Of a stretch of DNA of 64,000 nucleotides, positions 8,559 to 20,626 are shown piece after piece. The translations under genes were made by a program, and so were the position numbers. The notes beneath the pieces were generated by a model that saw only the letters and a list, made by a program, of their open reading frames with translations, made no database searches and was not told where the DNA came from. Source of the stretch: Taudactylus pleione (lineage: Eukaryota > Chordata > Amphibia > Anura > Myobatrachidae); NCBI GenBank assembly GCA_031769625.1, contig JAUIMM010000002.1:248001-312000 (forward strand), given 5' to 3'. The first letter of the stretch is position 1; each line of letters begins with the position of its first letter.

Positions 8559-8800
8559 GAGCGGTTCGGATTCTGAGGAATCCGAACCGCTCCGAACAGG
8601 TGGAATCCGAGTCCATCCGAACGCAAGTTCGGGTGTTCCCGCCTGACTCGGATTCCACCTCGAGGCCGAACGTCACCCGTCCGGCGTCGGATTCTCGCGA
8701 GACCTCGCGAGAGCCGGGTGACGTTCGGCCTCTGTAAAAGGCACGGTGCCCGGCTGTCGGCGCCATTTTGCGTGACTGTATCCAGACGGAACAGTCACGC
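8559..8800. repeat. Hairpin chain 3, abutting the satellite array
   Basis: Perfect inverted repeats follow one another: 8559-8573/8578-8592 (15 bp, 4-nt loop), 8598-8613/8645-8660 (16 bp), 8662-8679/8715-8732 (18 bp) enclosing 8693-8701/8704-8712 (9 bp, 2-nt loop, TCTCGCGAG), and 8770-8779/8791-8800 (10 bp). From 8559 to 8732 most bases lie in an arm. The block is GC- and CpG-rich, in contrast to L1-A on its left. It looks like the end of a non-autonomous or foldback element that truncated L1-A. Short frames crossing it on both strands are palindrome artefacts. Confidence 0.8.
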
Positions 8801-8884
8801 TTAGTTAGGTAGTGATAGAGAAGGGAAAAGCGAGACTAGAGTTAGATTAGTTAGGGAGAGTAGTTCTACTTCTTGCCACTGTTT
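8801..8884. other. Bridge between hairpin chain 3 and the satellite
   Basis: 84 bp of purine-rich, single-copy-looking sequence (GTGATAGAGAAGGG and repeated TTAGTTAGG/AGTTAGATTAG stretches). It flows without a visible break into the first satellite monomer at 8885. It may be part of the same element as hairpin chain 3. Confidence 0.5.
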
Positions 8885-9138
8885 GCTCCGTGACTGGGCT
8901 TAGCCCACTGTGTGTATATTATACAAGCTCCGTGACTGGACTTAGCCAACTGTGTGCAATATGTATTATACAAGCTCCGTGACTGGACTGAGCCCACTGA
9001 GTGTATTATACAAGCTCCGTGACTGGACTTAGCCCACTGAGTGTATTATTTATATTATACAAGCTACGTGACTGGGCTTAGCCCACTGTGTGTATATTAT
9101 ACAAGCTCCGTGGCCAACTGTGTGCACTGTGTATTATA
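8885..9138 (+). repeat. Edge monomers, type A (GGGCTTAGCCC core)
   Basis: The first monomers carry GACTGGGCTTAGCCCA or GACTGGACTTAGCC instead of GACAGGGCATAAGCCCA. Spacers are more variable, such as TGTGTATATTATA and GCAATATGTATTATA. A monomer near 9102-9138 has lost its core (CGTGGCCAACTG). The higher diversity is as expected at an array edge. Confidence 0.85.
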
Positions 9139-9462
9139 CAAGCTCCGTGAAAGGGCATAAGCCCACTGAGTGTATTATACAAGCTCCGTGACAGGGCATA
9201 AGCCCACTGAGTGTATTATACAAGCTCCGTGACAGGGCATAAGCCCACTGAGTGTATTATACAAGCTCCGTGACAGGGCATAAGCCCACTGAGTGTATTA
9301 TACAAGCTCTGTGACAGGGCATAAGCCCAGTGAGTGCATACAAGCTCCGTGAAAGGGCATAGCCCACTGTGTCTATTATACAAGCTCCGTGAAAGGGCAT
9401 AAGCCCACTGAGTGTATTATACAAGCTCCGTGACAGGGCATAAGCCCACTGTGTCTATTATA
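9139..9462 (+). repeat. Island of type B monomers within the type A edge
   Basis: Eight monomers with the interior-type core GGGCATAAGCCC (or GGCATAGCCC) lie between two blocks of type A. The next monomer, 9463-9503, is a chimera: it begins like type B (GTGAAAAGG) and ends like type A (CCTTAGCCC). Confidence 0.8.
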
Positions 9463-9503
9463 CAAGCTCCGTGAAAAGGCCTTAGCCCACTGAGTGTATT
9501 ATA

Positions 9504-9913
9504 CAAACTCTGTGACTGGGCTTAGCCCACTGTGTGTATATTGTACAAGCTCCGTGACTAGACTTAGCCAACTGTGTGCACTGTGTACTATACAAGCTCC
9601 GTGACTGGACTTAGCCCACTGAGTGTAATATACAAACTCTGTGACTGGACTTAGCCCACTGTGTGTATATTATACAAGCTCCGTGACTGGACTTAGCCCA
9701 CTGAGTGTATTATACAAGCTCCGTGACTGGGCTTAGCCCACCTAGTGTATTATGCAAACTCCATGACTGGACTTAGCCCACTGAGTGTATTATACAAGCT
9801 CGGTGACTGGCTTAGCCCACTTAGTGTATTATACAAACTCCGTGACTGGACTTAGCCCACTGTGTGAATTTTACAACCTCCGTGACTGGGCTTAGCCCAC
9901 TGTGTGTATAACA
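9504..9913 (+). repeat. Second block of type A edge monomers
   Basis: The core is again GACTGGGCTTAGCCC or GACTGGACTTAGCCC, with variants such as CAAACTCCGTGAC, CACCTAGTGTATTATG and a CTGGCTTAGCCC deletion near 9810. From the monomer starting at 9914 the array is type B to the end of the window. Confidence 0.8.
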
Positions 9914-10569
9914 CAAGCTCCGTGAAAGGGCATAAGCCCAGTGAGTGCATACAAGCTCCGTGAAAGGGCATAGCCCACTGTGTCTATTATACAAGCTCCG
10001 TGAAAGGGCATAAACCCACTGTGTCTATTATACAAGCTCCGTGAAAGGGCATAAGCCCAGTGAGTGTATTATACAAGCTCCGTGAAAGGGCATAGCCCAC
10101 TGTGTCTATTACACAAGCTCTGTGACAGGGCATAGCCCACTGAGTATATTATACAAGCTCCGTGACAGGGCATAAGCCCACTGAGTGTATTATACAAGCT
10201 CCGTGACAGGGCATAAGCCCACTGAGTATAATATACAGGCTCCGTGACAGGGCATAAGCCCACTGAGTGTATTATACAAGCTCTGTGACAGGGCATAAGC
10301 CCACTGAGTGTATTATACAAGCTCAGTGAAATGGCATAGCCTACTGTGTCTATTATACAAGCTCCGTGAAAGGGCATAAGCCCACCGAGTGTATTATACA
10401 AGCTCCGTGACAGGTCATAAGCCCACTGAGTGTATTATACAAGCTCCGTGACAGGGCATAAGCCCACTGAGTGTATTATATAAGCTCCGTGACAGGACAT
10501 AAGCCCACTGAGTGCATACAAGCTCCGTCAAAGGGCATAAGCCCACTGAGTGTATTATACAAGCTCCGT

Positions 10570-13500
10570 GACAGGGCATTAGCCCACTGAGTGCATACAA
10601 GCTCCGTGACAGGGCATAAGCCCACTGTGTCTATTATACAAGCTCCGTGACAGGGCATAAGCCCAGTGAGTGCATACAAGCTCTGTGAAAGGGCATAAGC
10701 CCACTGAGTGTATTATACAAGCTCCGTGACAGGGCATAAGCCCACTGAGTGTATTATACAAGCTCCGTGACAGGGCATAAGCCCACTGAGTGTATTATAT
10801 AAGCTCTGTGACAGGGCATAAGCCCACTGAGTGTATTATACAAGCTCCGTGACAGGGCATAAGCCCAGTGAGTGCATACAAGCTCCATGAAAGGGCATAG
10901 CCCACTGTGTCTATTATACAAGCTCCGTGAAAGGGCATAAGCCCACTGAGTGTATTATACAAGCTCCGTGACAGGGCATAAGCCCACTGTGTCTATTATA
11001 CAAGCTCCGTGAAAGGTCATAAGCCCACTGAGTGTATTATACAAGCTCCGTGAAAGGGCATAAGCCCACTGAGTGTATTATACAAACTCCGTGATAGGGC
11101 ATAGCCCACTGAGTATTATACAAGCTCTGTGACAGGGCATAAGCCCACTGAGTGTATTATACCAGCTCCGTGAAAGGGCATAAGCCCACTGAGTGTATTA
11201 TACAAGCTCCGTGACAGGGCATAAGCCCACTGAGTGTAATATACAGGCTCCGTGACAGGGCATAAGCCCACTGAGTGTATTATACAAGCTCCGTGACAGG
11301 GCATAAGCCCAGTGAGTGTATTATACAAGCTCCGTGAAAGGTCATAGCCCACTGTGTCTATTATACAAGCTCTGTGACAGGGCATAGCCCACTGAGTATA
11401 TTATACAAGCTCCGTGACAGGGCATAAGCTCACTGAGTGTATTATACAAGCTCCGTGACATGGCATAAGCCCACTGAGTGTATTATACAAGCTCCGTGAC
11501 AGGGAATAAGCCCACTGAGTGTATTATACAAGCTCCGTGACAGGGCATAAGCCCACTGAGTGTATTATACAAGCTCCGTGACAGGGCATAAGCCCACTGG
11601 GTGCATACAGGCTCCTTGAAAGGGCATAAGCCCACTGTGTGTATTATACAAGCTCCGTGACAGCGCATAAGCCCACTGTGTCTATTATACAAGCTCTGTG
11701 ACAGGGCATAAGCCCACTGAGTGTATTATACAAGCTCCGTGAAAGGGCATAAGCCCACTGAGAGTATTATACAAGCTCCGTGACAGGGCATAAGCCCACT
11801 GAGTGTAATATACAGGCTCCGTGACAGGGCATAAGCCCACTGAGTGTTATACAAGCTCCGTGAAAGGGCATAAGCCCACTGAGTGTATTGTACAAGCTCC
11901 GTGAAAGGGCATAAGCCCACTGAGTGTATTATACAAGCTCCATGATAGGGCATAGCCCACTGAGTATTATACAAGCTCTGTGACAGGGCTTAAGCCCACT
12001 GAGTGTATTATACAAGCTCTGTGAAAGGGCATAAGCCCACTGAGTGTATTATACAAGCTCCGTGACAGGGCATAAGCCCAGTGAGTGTATTAAACAAGCT
12101 CCTTGACAGGGCATAAGCCCACTGTGTGTATTATACAAGCTCTGTGACAGGGCATAAGCCCACTGAGTGTATTATACAAGCTCCGTGACAGGGCATAAGC
12201 CCAGTGAGTGCATACAAGCTCCATGAAAGGGCATTGCCCACTGTGTCTATTATACAAGCTCCGTGAAAGGGCATAAGCCCACTGAGTGTATTATACAAGC
12301 TCCGTGACAGGGCATAAGCCCACTGTGTCTATTATACAAGCTCCGTGAAAGGGCATAAGCCCACTGAGTGTATTATACAAGCTCCGTGAAAGGGCATAAG
12401 CCCACTAAGTGTATTATACAAGCTCCATGATAGGGCATAGCCCACTGAGTATTATACAAGCTCTGTGACAGGGCATAAGCCCACTGAGTGTATCATACAA
12501 GCTCCGTGAAAGGGCATAAGCCCACTGAGTGTATTATACAAGCTCCGTGACAGGGCATAAGCCCACTGAGTGTAATATACAGGCTCCGTGACAGGGCATA
12601 AGCCCACTGAGTGTATTATACAAGCTCGGTGACAGGGCATAAGCCCAGTGAGTGTATTATACAAGCTCCGTGAAAGGGCATAGCCCACTGTGTCTATTAT
12701 ACAAGCTCTGTGACAGGGCATAGCCCACTGAGTATATTATACAAGCTCCGTGACAGGGCATAAGCTCCCTGAGTGTATTATACAAGCTCCGTGACATGGC
12801 ATAAGCCCACTGAGTGTATTATACAAGCTCCGTGACGGGGAATAAGCCCACTGAGTGTATTATACAAGCTCCATGACAGGGCATAAGCCCACTGAGTGTA
12901 TTATACAAGCTCCTTGACAGGGCATAAGTCCACTGGGTGCAAACAAGCTCCTTGAAAGGGCATAAGCCCACTGTGTGTATTATACAAGCTCCGTGACAGG
13001 GCATAAGCCCACTGTGTCTATTATACAAGCTCCGTGACAGGGCATAAGCCCACTGAGTGTATTATACAAGCTCCGTGAAAGGGCATAAGCCCACTGAGTG
13101 TATTATACAAGCTCCGTGACAGGGCATAAGTCCACTGAGTGTAATATACAGGCTCCGTGACAGGGCATAAGCCCACTGAGTGTATTATACAAGCTCCGTG
13201 ACAGGGCATAAGCCCAGTGAGTGTATTATACAAGCTCCGTGAAAGGGCATAGCCCACTGTGTCTATAATACAAGCTCTGTGACAGGGCATAGCCCACAGA
13301 GTATATTATACAAGCTCCGTGACAGGGCATAAGCTCACTGAGTGTATTATACAAGCTACGTGACATGGCATAAGCCCACTGAGTGTGTTATACAAGCTCC
13401 GTGACAGGGAATAAGCCCACTGAGTGTATTATACAAGCTCCGTGACAGGGCATAAGCCCACTGAGTGTATTATACAAGCTCCGTGACAGGGCATAAGCCC

Positions 13501-16500
13501 AGTGGGTGCATACAAGCTCCTTGAAAGGGCATAAGCCCACTGTGTGTATTATACAAGCTCCGTGACAGGGCATAAGCCCACTGTGTCTATTATACAAGCT
13601 CCGTGACAGGGCATTAGCCCACTGAGTGCATACAAGCTCCGTGACAGGGCATAAGCCCACTGTGTCTATTATACAAGCTCCGTGACAGGGCATAAGCCCA
13701 GTGAGTGCATACAAGCTCTGTGAAAAGGCATAAGCCCACTGAGTGTATTATACAAGCTCCGTGACAGGGCATAAGCCCACTGAGTGTATTATACAAGCTC
13801 CGTGACAGGGCATAAGCCCACTGAGTGTATTATACAAGCTCTGTGACAGGGCATAAGCCCACTGAGTGTATTATACAAGCTCCATGACAGGGCATAAGCC
13901 CAGTGAGTGCATACAAGCTCCATGAAAGGGCATAGCCCACTGTGTCTATTATACAAGCTCCGTGAAAGGGCATAAGCCCACTGAGTGTATTATACAAGCT
14001 CCGTGACAGGGCATAAGCCCACTGTGTCTATTATACAAGCTCCGTGAAAGGGCATAAGCCCACTGAGTGTATTATACAAGCTCCGTGAAAGGGCATAAGC
14101 CCACTGAGTGTATTATACAAGCTCCGTGATAGGGCATAGCCCACTGAGTATTATACAAGCTCCGTGACAGGGCATAAGCCCACTGAGTGTATTATACAAG
14201 CTCCGTGAAAGGGCATAAGCCCACTGAGTGTATTATACAAGCTCCGTGACAGGGCATAAGCCCACTGAGTGTAATATACAGGCTCCGTGACAGGGCATAA
14301 GCCCACTGAGTGTATTATACAAGCTCCGTGACAGGGCATAAGCCCAGTGAGTGTATTATACAAGCTCCGTGAAAGGTCATAGCCCACTGTGTCTATTATA
14401 CAAGCTCTGTGACAGGGCATAGCCCACTGAGTATATTATACAAGCTCCGTGACAGGGCATAAGCTCACTGAGTGTATTATACAAGCTCCGTGACATGGCA
14501 TAAGCCCACTGAGTGTATTATACAAGCTCCGTGACAGGAAATAAGCCCACTGAGTGTATTATACAAGCTCCATGACAGGGCATAAGCCCACTGAGTGTAT
14601 TATACAAGCTCCGTGAAAGGGCATAAGCCCACTGGGTGCATACAGGCTCCTTGAAAGGGCATAAGCCCACTGTGTGTATTATACAAGCTCCGTGACAGGG
14701 CATAAGCCCACTGTGTCTATTATACAAGCTCTGTGACAGGGCATAAGCCCACTGAGTGTATTATACAAGCTCCGTGAAAGGGCCTAAGCCCACTGAGAGT
14801 ATTATACAAGCTCTGTGACAGGGCATAAGCCCACTGAGTGTAATATACAGGCTCCGTGACAGGGCATAAGCCCACTGAGTGTTATACAAGCTCCGTGAAA
14901 GGGCATAAGCCCACTGAGTGTATTGTACAAGCTCCGTGAAAGGGCATAAGCCCACTGAGTGTATTATACAAGCTCCATGATAGGGCATAGCCCACTGAGT
15001 ATTATACAAGCTCTGTGACAGGGCATAAGCCCACTGAGTGTATTATACAAGCTCTGTGAAAGGGCATAAGCCTACTGAGTGTATTATACAAGCTCCGTGA
15101 CAGGGCATAAGCCCACTGAGTGTATTAAACAAGCTCCGTGACAGGGCATAAGCCCACTGTGTGTATTATACAAGCTCTGTGACAGGGCATAAGCCCACTG
15201 AGTGTATTATACAAGCTCCGTGACAGGGCATAAGCCCAGTGAGTGCATACAAGCTCCATGAAAGGGCATAGCCCACTGTGTCTATTATACAAGCTCCGTG
15301 AAAGGGCATAAGCCCACTGAGTGTATTATACAAGCTCCGTGACAGGGCATAAGCCCACTGTGTCTATTATACAAGCTCCGTGAAAGGGCATAAGCCCACT
15401 GAGTGTATTATACAAGCTCCGTGAAAGGGCATAAGCCCACTGAGTGTATTATACAAGCTCCATGATAGGGCATAGCCCACTGAGTATTATACAAGCTCTG
15501 TGACAGGGCATAAGCCCACTGAGTGTATCATACAAGCTCCGTGAAAGGGCATAAGCCCACTGAGTGTATTATACAAGCTCCGTGACAGGGCATAAGCCCA
15601 CTGAGTGTAATATACAGGCTCCGTGACAGGGCATAAGCCCACTGAGTGTATTATACAAGCTCGGTGACAGGGCATAAGCCCAGTGAGTGTATTATACAAG
15701 CTCCGTGAAAGGGCATAGCCCACTGTGTCTATTATACAAGCTCTGTGACAGGGCATAGCCCACTGAGTATATTATACAAGCTCCGTGACAGGGCATAAGC
15801 TCCCTGAGTGTATTATACAAGCTCCGTGACATGGCATAAGCCCACTAGGTGTATTATACAAGCTCCGTGACGGGGAATAAGCCCACTGAGTGTATTATAC
15901 AAGCTCCATGACAGGGCATAAGCCCACTGAGTGTATTATACAAGCTCCGTGACAGGGCATAAGCCCACTGGGTGCATACAAGCTCCTTGAAAGGGCATAA
16001 GCCCACTGTGTGTATTATACAAGCTCCGTGACAGGGCATAAGCCCACTGTGTCTATTATACAAGCTCCGTGACAGGGCATAAGCCCACTGAGTGTATTAT
16101 ACAAGCTCCGTGAAAGGGCATAAGCCCACTGAGTGTATTATACAAGCTCCGTGACAGGGCATAAGCCCACTGAGTGTAATATACAGGCTCAGTCACAGGG
16201 CATAAGCCCACTGAGTGTATTATACAAGCTCCGTGACAGGGCATAAGCCCAGTGAGTGTATTATACAAGCTCCGTGAAAGGGCATAGCCCACTGTGTCTA
16301 TTATACAAGCTCTGTGACAGGGCATAGCCCACAGAGTATATTATACAAGCTCCGAGACAGGGCATAAGCTCACTGAGTGTATTATACAAGCTACGTGACA
16401 TGGCATAAGCCCACTGAGTGTGTTATACAAGCTCCGTGACAGGGAATAAGCCCACTGAGTGTATTATACAAGCTCCGTGACAGGGCATAAGCCCACTGAG

Positions 16501-16640
16501 TGTATTATACAAGCTCCGTGACAGGGCATAAGCCCACTGGGTGCATACAAGCTCCTTGAAAGGGCATAAGCCCACTGTGTGTATTATACAAGCTCCGTGA
16601 CAAGGCATAAGCCCACTGTGTCTATTATACAAGCTCCGTG
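10570..16640 (+). repeat. 3,035-bp segmental duplication in the satellite (two copies)
   Basis: Variant monomers recur 3,035 bp apart. GCATTAGCCC is at 10576 and 13611. The rare CTCGGTGAC is near 12625 and 15660. The patterns around 11116/14151, 11726/14761, 12452/15487 and 13388/16423 also match. The copies are adjacent, meeting near 13,605. A shorter 569-bp echo exists inside each (12452 to 13021; 15487 to 16056). Confidence 0.8.
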
Positions 16641-16740
16641 ACAGGGCATAAGCCCACTGAGTGTATTATACAAGCTCCGTGAAAGGGCATAAGCCCACTG
16701 AGTATTATACAAGCTCCGTGACAGGGCATAAGCCCACTGA

Positions 16741-19700
16741 GTGTAATATACAGGCTCCGTGACAGGGCATAAGCCCACTGAGTGTATTATACAAGCTCTG
16801 TGACAGGGCATAAGCCCACTGAGTGTATTATACAAGCTCAGTGAAATGGCATAGCCTACTGTGTCTATTATACAAGCTCCGTGAAAGGGCATAAGCCCAC
16901 TGAGTGTATTATACAAGCTCCGTGACAGGTCATAAGCCCACTGAGTGTATTATACAAGCTCCGTGACAGGGCATAAGCCCACTGAGTGTATTATATAAGC
17001 TCCGTGACAGGACATAAGCCCACTGAGTGCATACAAGCTCCGTGAAAGGGCATAAGCCCACTGAGTGTATTATACATGCTCCGTGACAGGGCATTAGCCC
17101 ACTGAGTGCATACAAGCTCCGTGACAGGGCATAAGCCCACTGTGTCTTTTATTCAAGCTCCGTGACAGGGCATAAGCCCAGTGAGTGCATACAAGCTCTG
17201 TGAAAGGGCATAAGCCCACTGAGTGTATTATACAAGCTCCGTGACAGGGCATAAGCCCACTGAGTGTATTATACAAGCTCCGTGACAGGGCATAAGCCCA
17301 CTGAGTGTATTATACAAGCTCTGTGACAGGGCATAAGCCCACTGAGTGTATTATACAAGCTCCGTGATAGGGCATAAGCCCAGGGAGTGCATACAAGCTC
17401 CATGAAAGGGCATAGCCCACTGTGTCTATTATACAAGCTCCGTGAAAGGGCATAAGCCCACTGAGTGTATTATACAAGCTCCGTGAAAGGGCATAAGCCC
17501 ACTGAGTGTATTATACAAGCTCCATGATAGGGCATAGCCCACTGAGTATTATACAAGCTCTGTGACAGGGCATAAGCCCACTGAGTGTATTATACAAGCT
17601 CCGTGAAAGGGCATAAGCCCACTGAGTGTATTATACATGCTCCGTGACAGGGCATAAGCCCACTGAGTGTAATATACAGGCTCTGTGACAGGGCATAAGC
17701 CCACTGAGTGTATTATACATGCTCCGTGACAGGGCATAAGCCCACTGTGTCTATTATACAAGCTCTGTGACATTGCATAGCCCACTGAGTGTATTATACA
17801 AGCTCCGTGACAGGGAATAAGCCCACTGAGTGTATTATACAAGCTCCATGACAGGGCATAAGCCCACTGAGTGTATTATACAAGCTCCGTGAGAGGGCAT
17901 AAGCCCACTGGGTGCATACAGGCTCCTTGAAAGGGCATAAGCCCACTGTGTGTATTATACAAGCTCCGTGACAGGGCATAAGCCCACTGTGTCTATTATA
18001 CAAGCTCTGTGACAGGGCATAAGCCCACTGAGTGTATTATACAAGCTCCGTGAAAGGGCATAAGCCCACTGAGAGTATTATACAAGCTCCGTGACAGGGC
18101 ATAAGCCCACTGAGTGTAATATACAGGCTCCGTGACAGGGCATAAGCCCACTGAGTGTTATACAAGCTCCGTGAAAGGGCATAAGCCCACTGAGTGTATT
18201 GTACAAGCTCCGTGAAAGGGCATAAGCCCACTGAGTGTATTATACAAGCTCCATGATAGGGCATAGCACACTGAGTATTATACAAGCTCTGTGACAGGGC
18301 ATAAGCCCACTGAGTGTATTATACAAGCTCGGTGACAGGGCATAAGCCCTGTGAGTGTATTATACAAGCTCCGTGAAAGGGCATAGCCCACTGTGTCTAT
18401 TATACAAGCTCTGTGACAGGGCATAGCCCACTGAGTATATTATACAAGCTCCGTGACAGGGCATAAGCTCCCTGAGTGTATTATACAAGCTCCGTGACAT
18501 GGCATAAGCCCACTGAGTGTATTATACAAGCTCCGTGACGGGGAATAAGCCCACTGAGTGTATTATACAAGCTCCATGACAGGGCATAAGCCCACTGAGT
18601 GTACTATACAAGCTCCTTGACAGGGCATAAGCCCACTGGGTGCATACAAGCTCCTTGAAAGGGCATAAGCCCACTGTGTGTATTATATAAGCTCCGTGAC
18701 AGGGCATAAGCCCACTGTGTCTATTATACAAGCTCCGTGACAGGGCATAAGCCCACTGAGTGTATTATACAAGCTCCGTGAAAGGGCATAAGCCCACTGA
18801 GTGTATTATACAAGCTCCGTGACAGGGCATAAGTCCACTGAGTGTAATATACAGGCTCCGTGACAGGGCATAAGCCCAGTGAGTGTATTATACAAGCTCC
18901 GTGACAGGGCATAAGCCCAGTGAGTGTATTATACAAGCTCCGTGAAAGGGCATAGCCCACTGTGTCTATAATACAAGCTCTGTGAGTGTATTGTACAAGC
19001 TCCGTGAAAGGGCATAAGCCCACTGAGTGTAATATACAGGCTCCGTGACAGGGCATAAGCCCACTGAGTGTATTATACAAGCTCTGTGACAGGGCATAAG
19101 CCCACTGAGTGTATTATACAAGCTCAGTGAAATGGCATAGCCTACTGTGTCTATTATACAACCTCCGTGAAAGGGCATAAGCCCACTGAGTGTATTATAC
19201 AAGCTCCGTGACAGGTCATAAGCCCACTGAGTGTATTATACAAGCTCCGTGACAGGGCATAAGCCCACTGAGTGTATTATATAAGCTCCGTGACAGGACA
19301 TAAGCCCACTGAGTGCATACAAGCTCCGTGAAAGGGCATAAGCCCACTGAGTGTATTATACATGCTCCGTGACAGGGCATTAGCCCACTGAGTGCATACA
19401 AGCTCCGTGACAGGGCATAAGCCCACTGTGTCTTTTATTCAAGCTCCGTGACAGGGCATAAGCCCAGTGAGTGCATACAAGCTCTGTGAAAGGGCATAAG
19501 CCCACTGAGTGTATTATACAAGCTCCGTGACAGGGCATAAGCCCACTGAGTGTATTATACAAGCTCCGTGACAGGGCATAAGCCCACTGAGTGTATTATA
19601 CAAGCTCTGTGACAGGGCATAAGCCCACTGAGTGTATTATACAAGCTCCGTGATAGGGCATAAGCCCAGGGAGTGCATACAAGCTCCATGAAAGGGCATA

Positions 19701-20626
19701 GCCCACTGTGTCTATTATACAAGCTCCGTGAAAGGGCATAAGCCCACTGAGTGTATTATACAAGCTCCGTGAAAGGGCATAAGCCCACTGAGTGTATTAT
19801 ACAAGCTCCATGATAGGGCATAGCCCACTGAGTATTATACAAGCTCTGTGACAGGGCATAAGCCCACTGAGTGTATTATACAAGCTCCGTGAAAGGGCAT
19901 AAGCCCACTGAGTGTATTATACATGCTCCGTGACAGGGCATAAGCCCACTGAGTGTAATATACAGGCTCTGTGACAGGGCATAAGCCCACTGAGTGTATT
20001 ATACATGCTCCGTGACAGGGCATAAGCCCAGTGAGTGTATTATACAAGCTCCGTGAAAGGTCATAGCCCACTGTGTCTATTATACAAGCTCTGTGACAGT
20101 GCATAACCCACTGAGTGTATTATACAAGCTCCGTGACAGGGAATAAGCCCACTGAGTGTATTATACAAGCTCCATGACAGGGCATAAGCCCACTGAGTGT
20201 ATTATACAAGCTCCGTGACAGGGCATAAGCCCACTGGGTGCATACAGGCTCCTTGAAAGGGCATAAGCCCACTGTGTGTATTATACAAGCTCCGTGACAG
20301 GGCATAAGCCCACTGTGTCTATTATACAAGCTCTGTGACAGGGCATAAGCCCACTGAGTGTATTATACAAGCTCCGTGAAAGGGCATAAGCCCACTGAGA
20401 GTATTATACAAGCTCCGTGACAGGGCATAAGCCCACTGAGTGTAATATACAGGCTCCGTGACAGGGCATAAGCCCACTGAGTGTTATACAAGCTCCGTGA
20501 AAGGGCATAAGCCCACTGAGTGTATTGTACAAGCTCCGTGAAAGGGCATAAGCCCACTGAGTGTATTATACAAGCTCCATGATAGGGCATAGCCCACTGA
20601 GTATTATACAAGCTCTGTGACAGGGC
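16741..20626 (+). repeat. 2,286/2,326-bp repeated segment in the satellite
   Basis: The segment from about 16,741 to 17,700 matches 19,027-19,990 at an offset of 2,286, including TCAGTGAAATGGCATAGCCTACT and a TCTTTTATTCAAG spacer. From about 17,794 to 18,300 the offset becomes 2,326, so the downstream copy has about one monomer more. Between the two matches lies an unrelated order of variants. Confidence 0.7.

Noticed and set aside
8413..8766. Overlapping frames on both strands (77 and 79 codons)
   Set aside because: The plus frame is the last L1-A reverse transcriptase piece running into hairpin chain 3. The minus frame is the palindromic complement.
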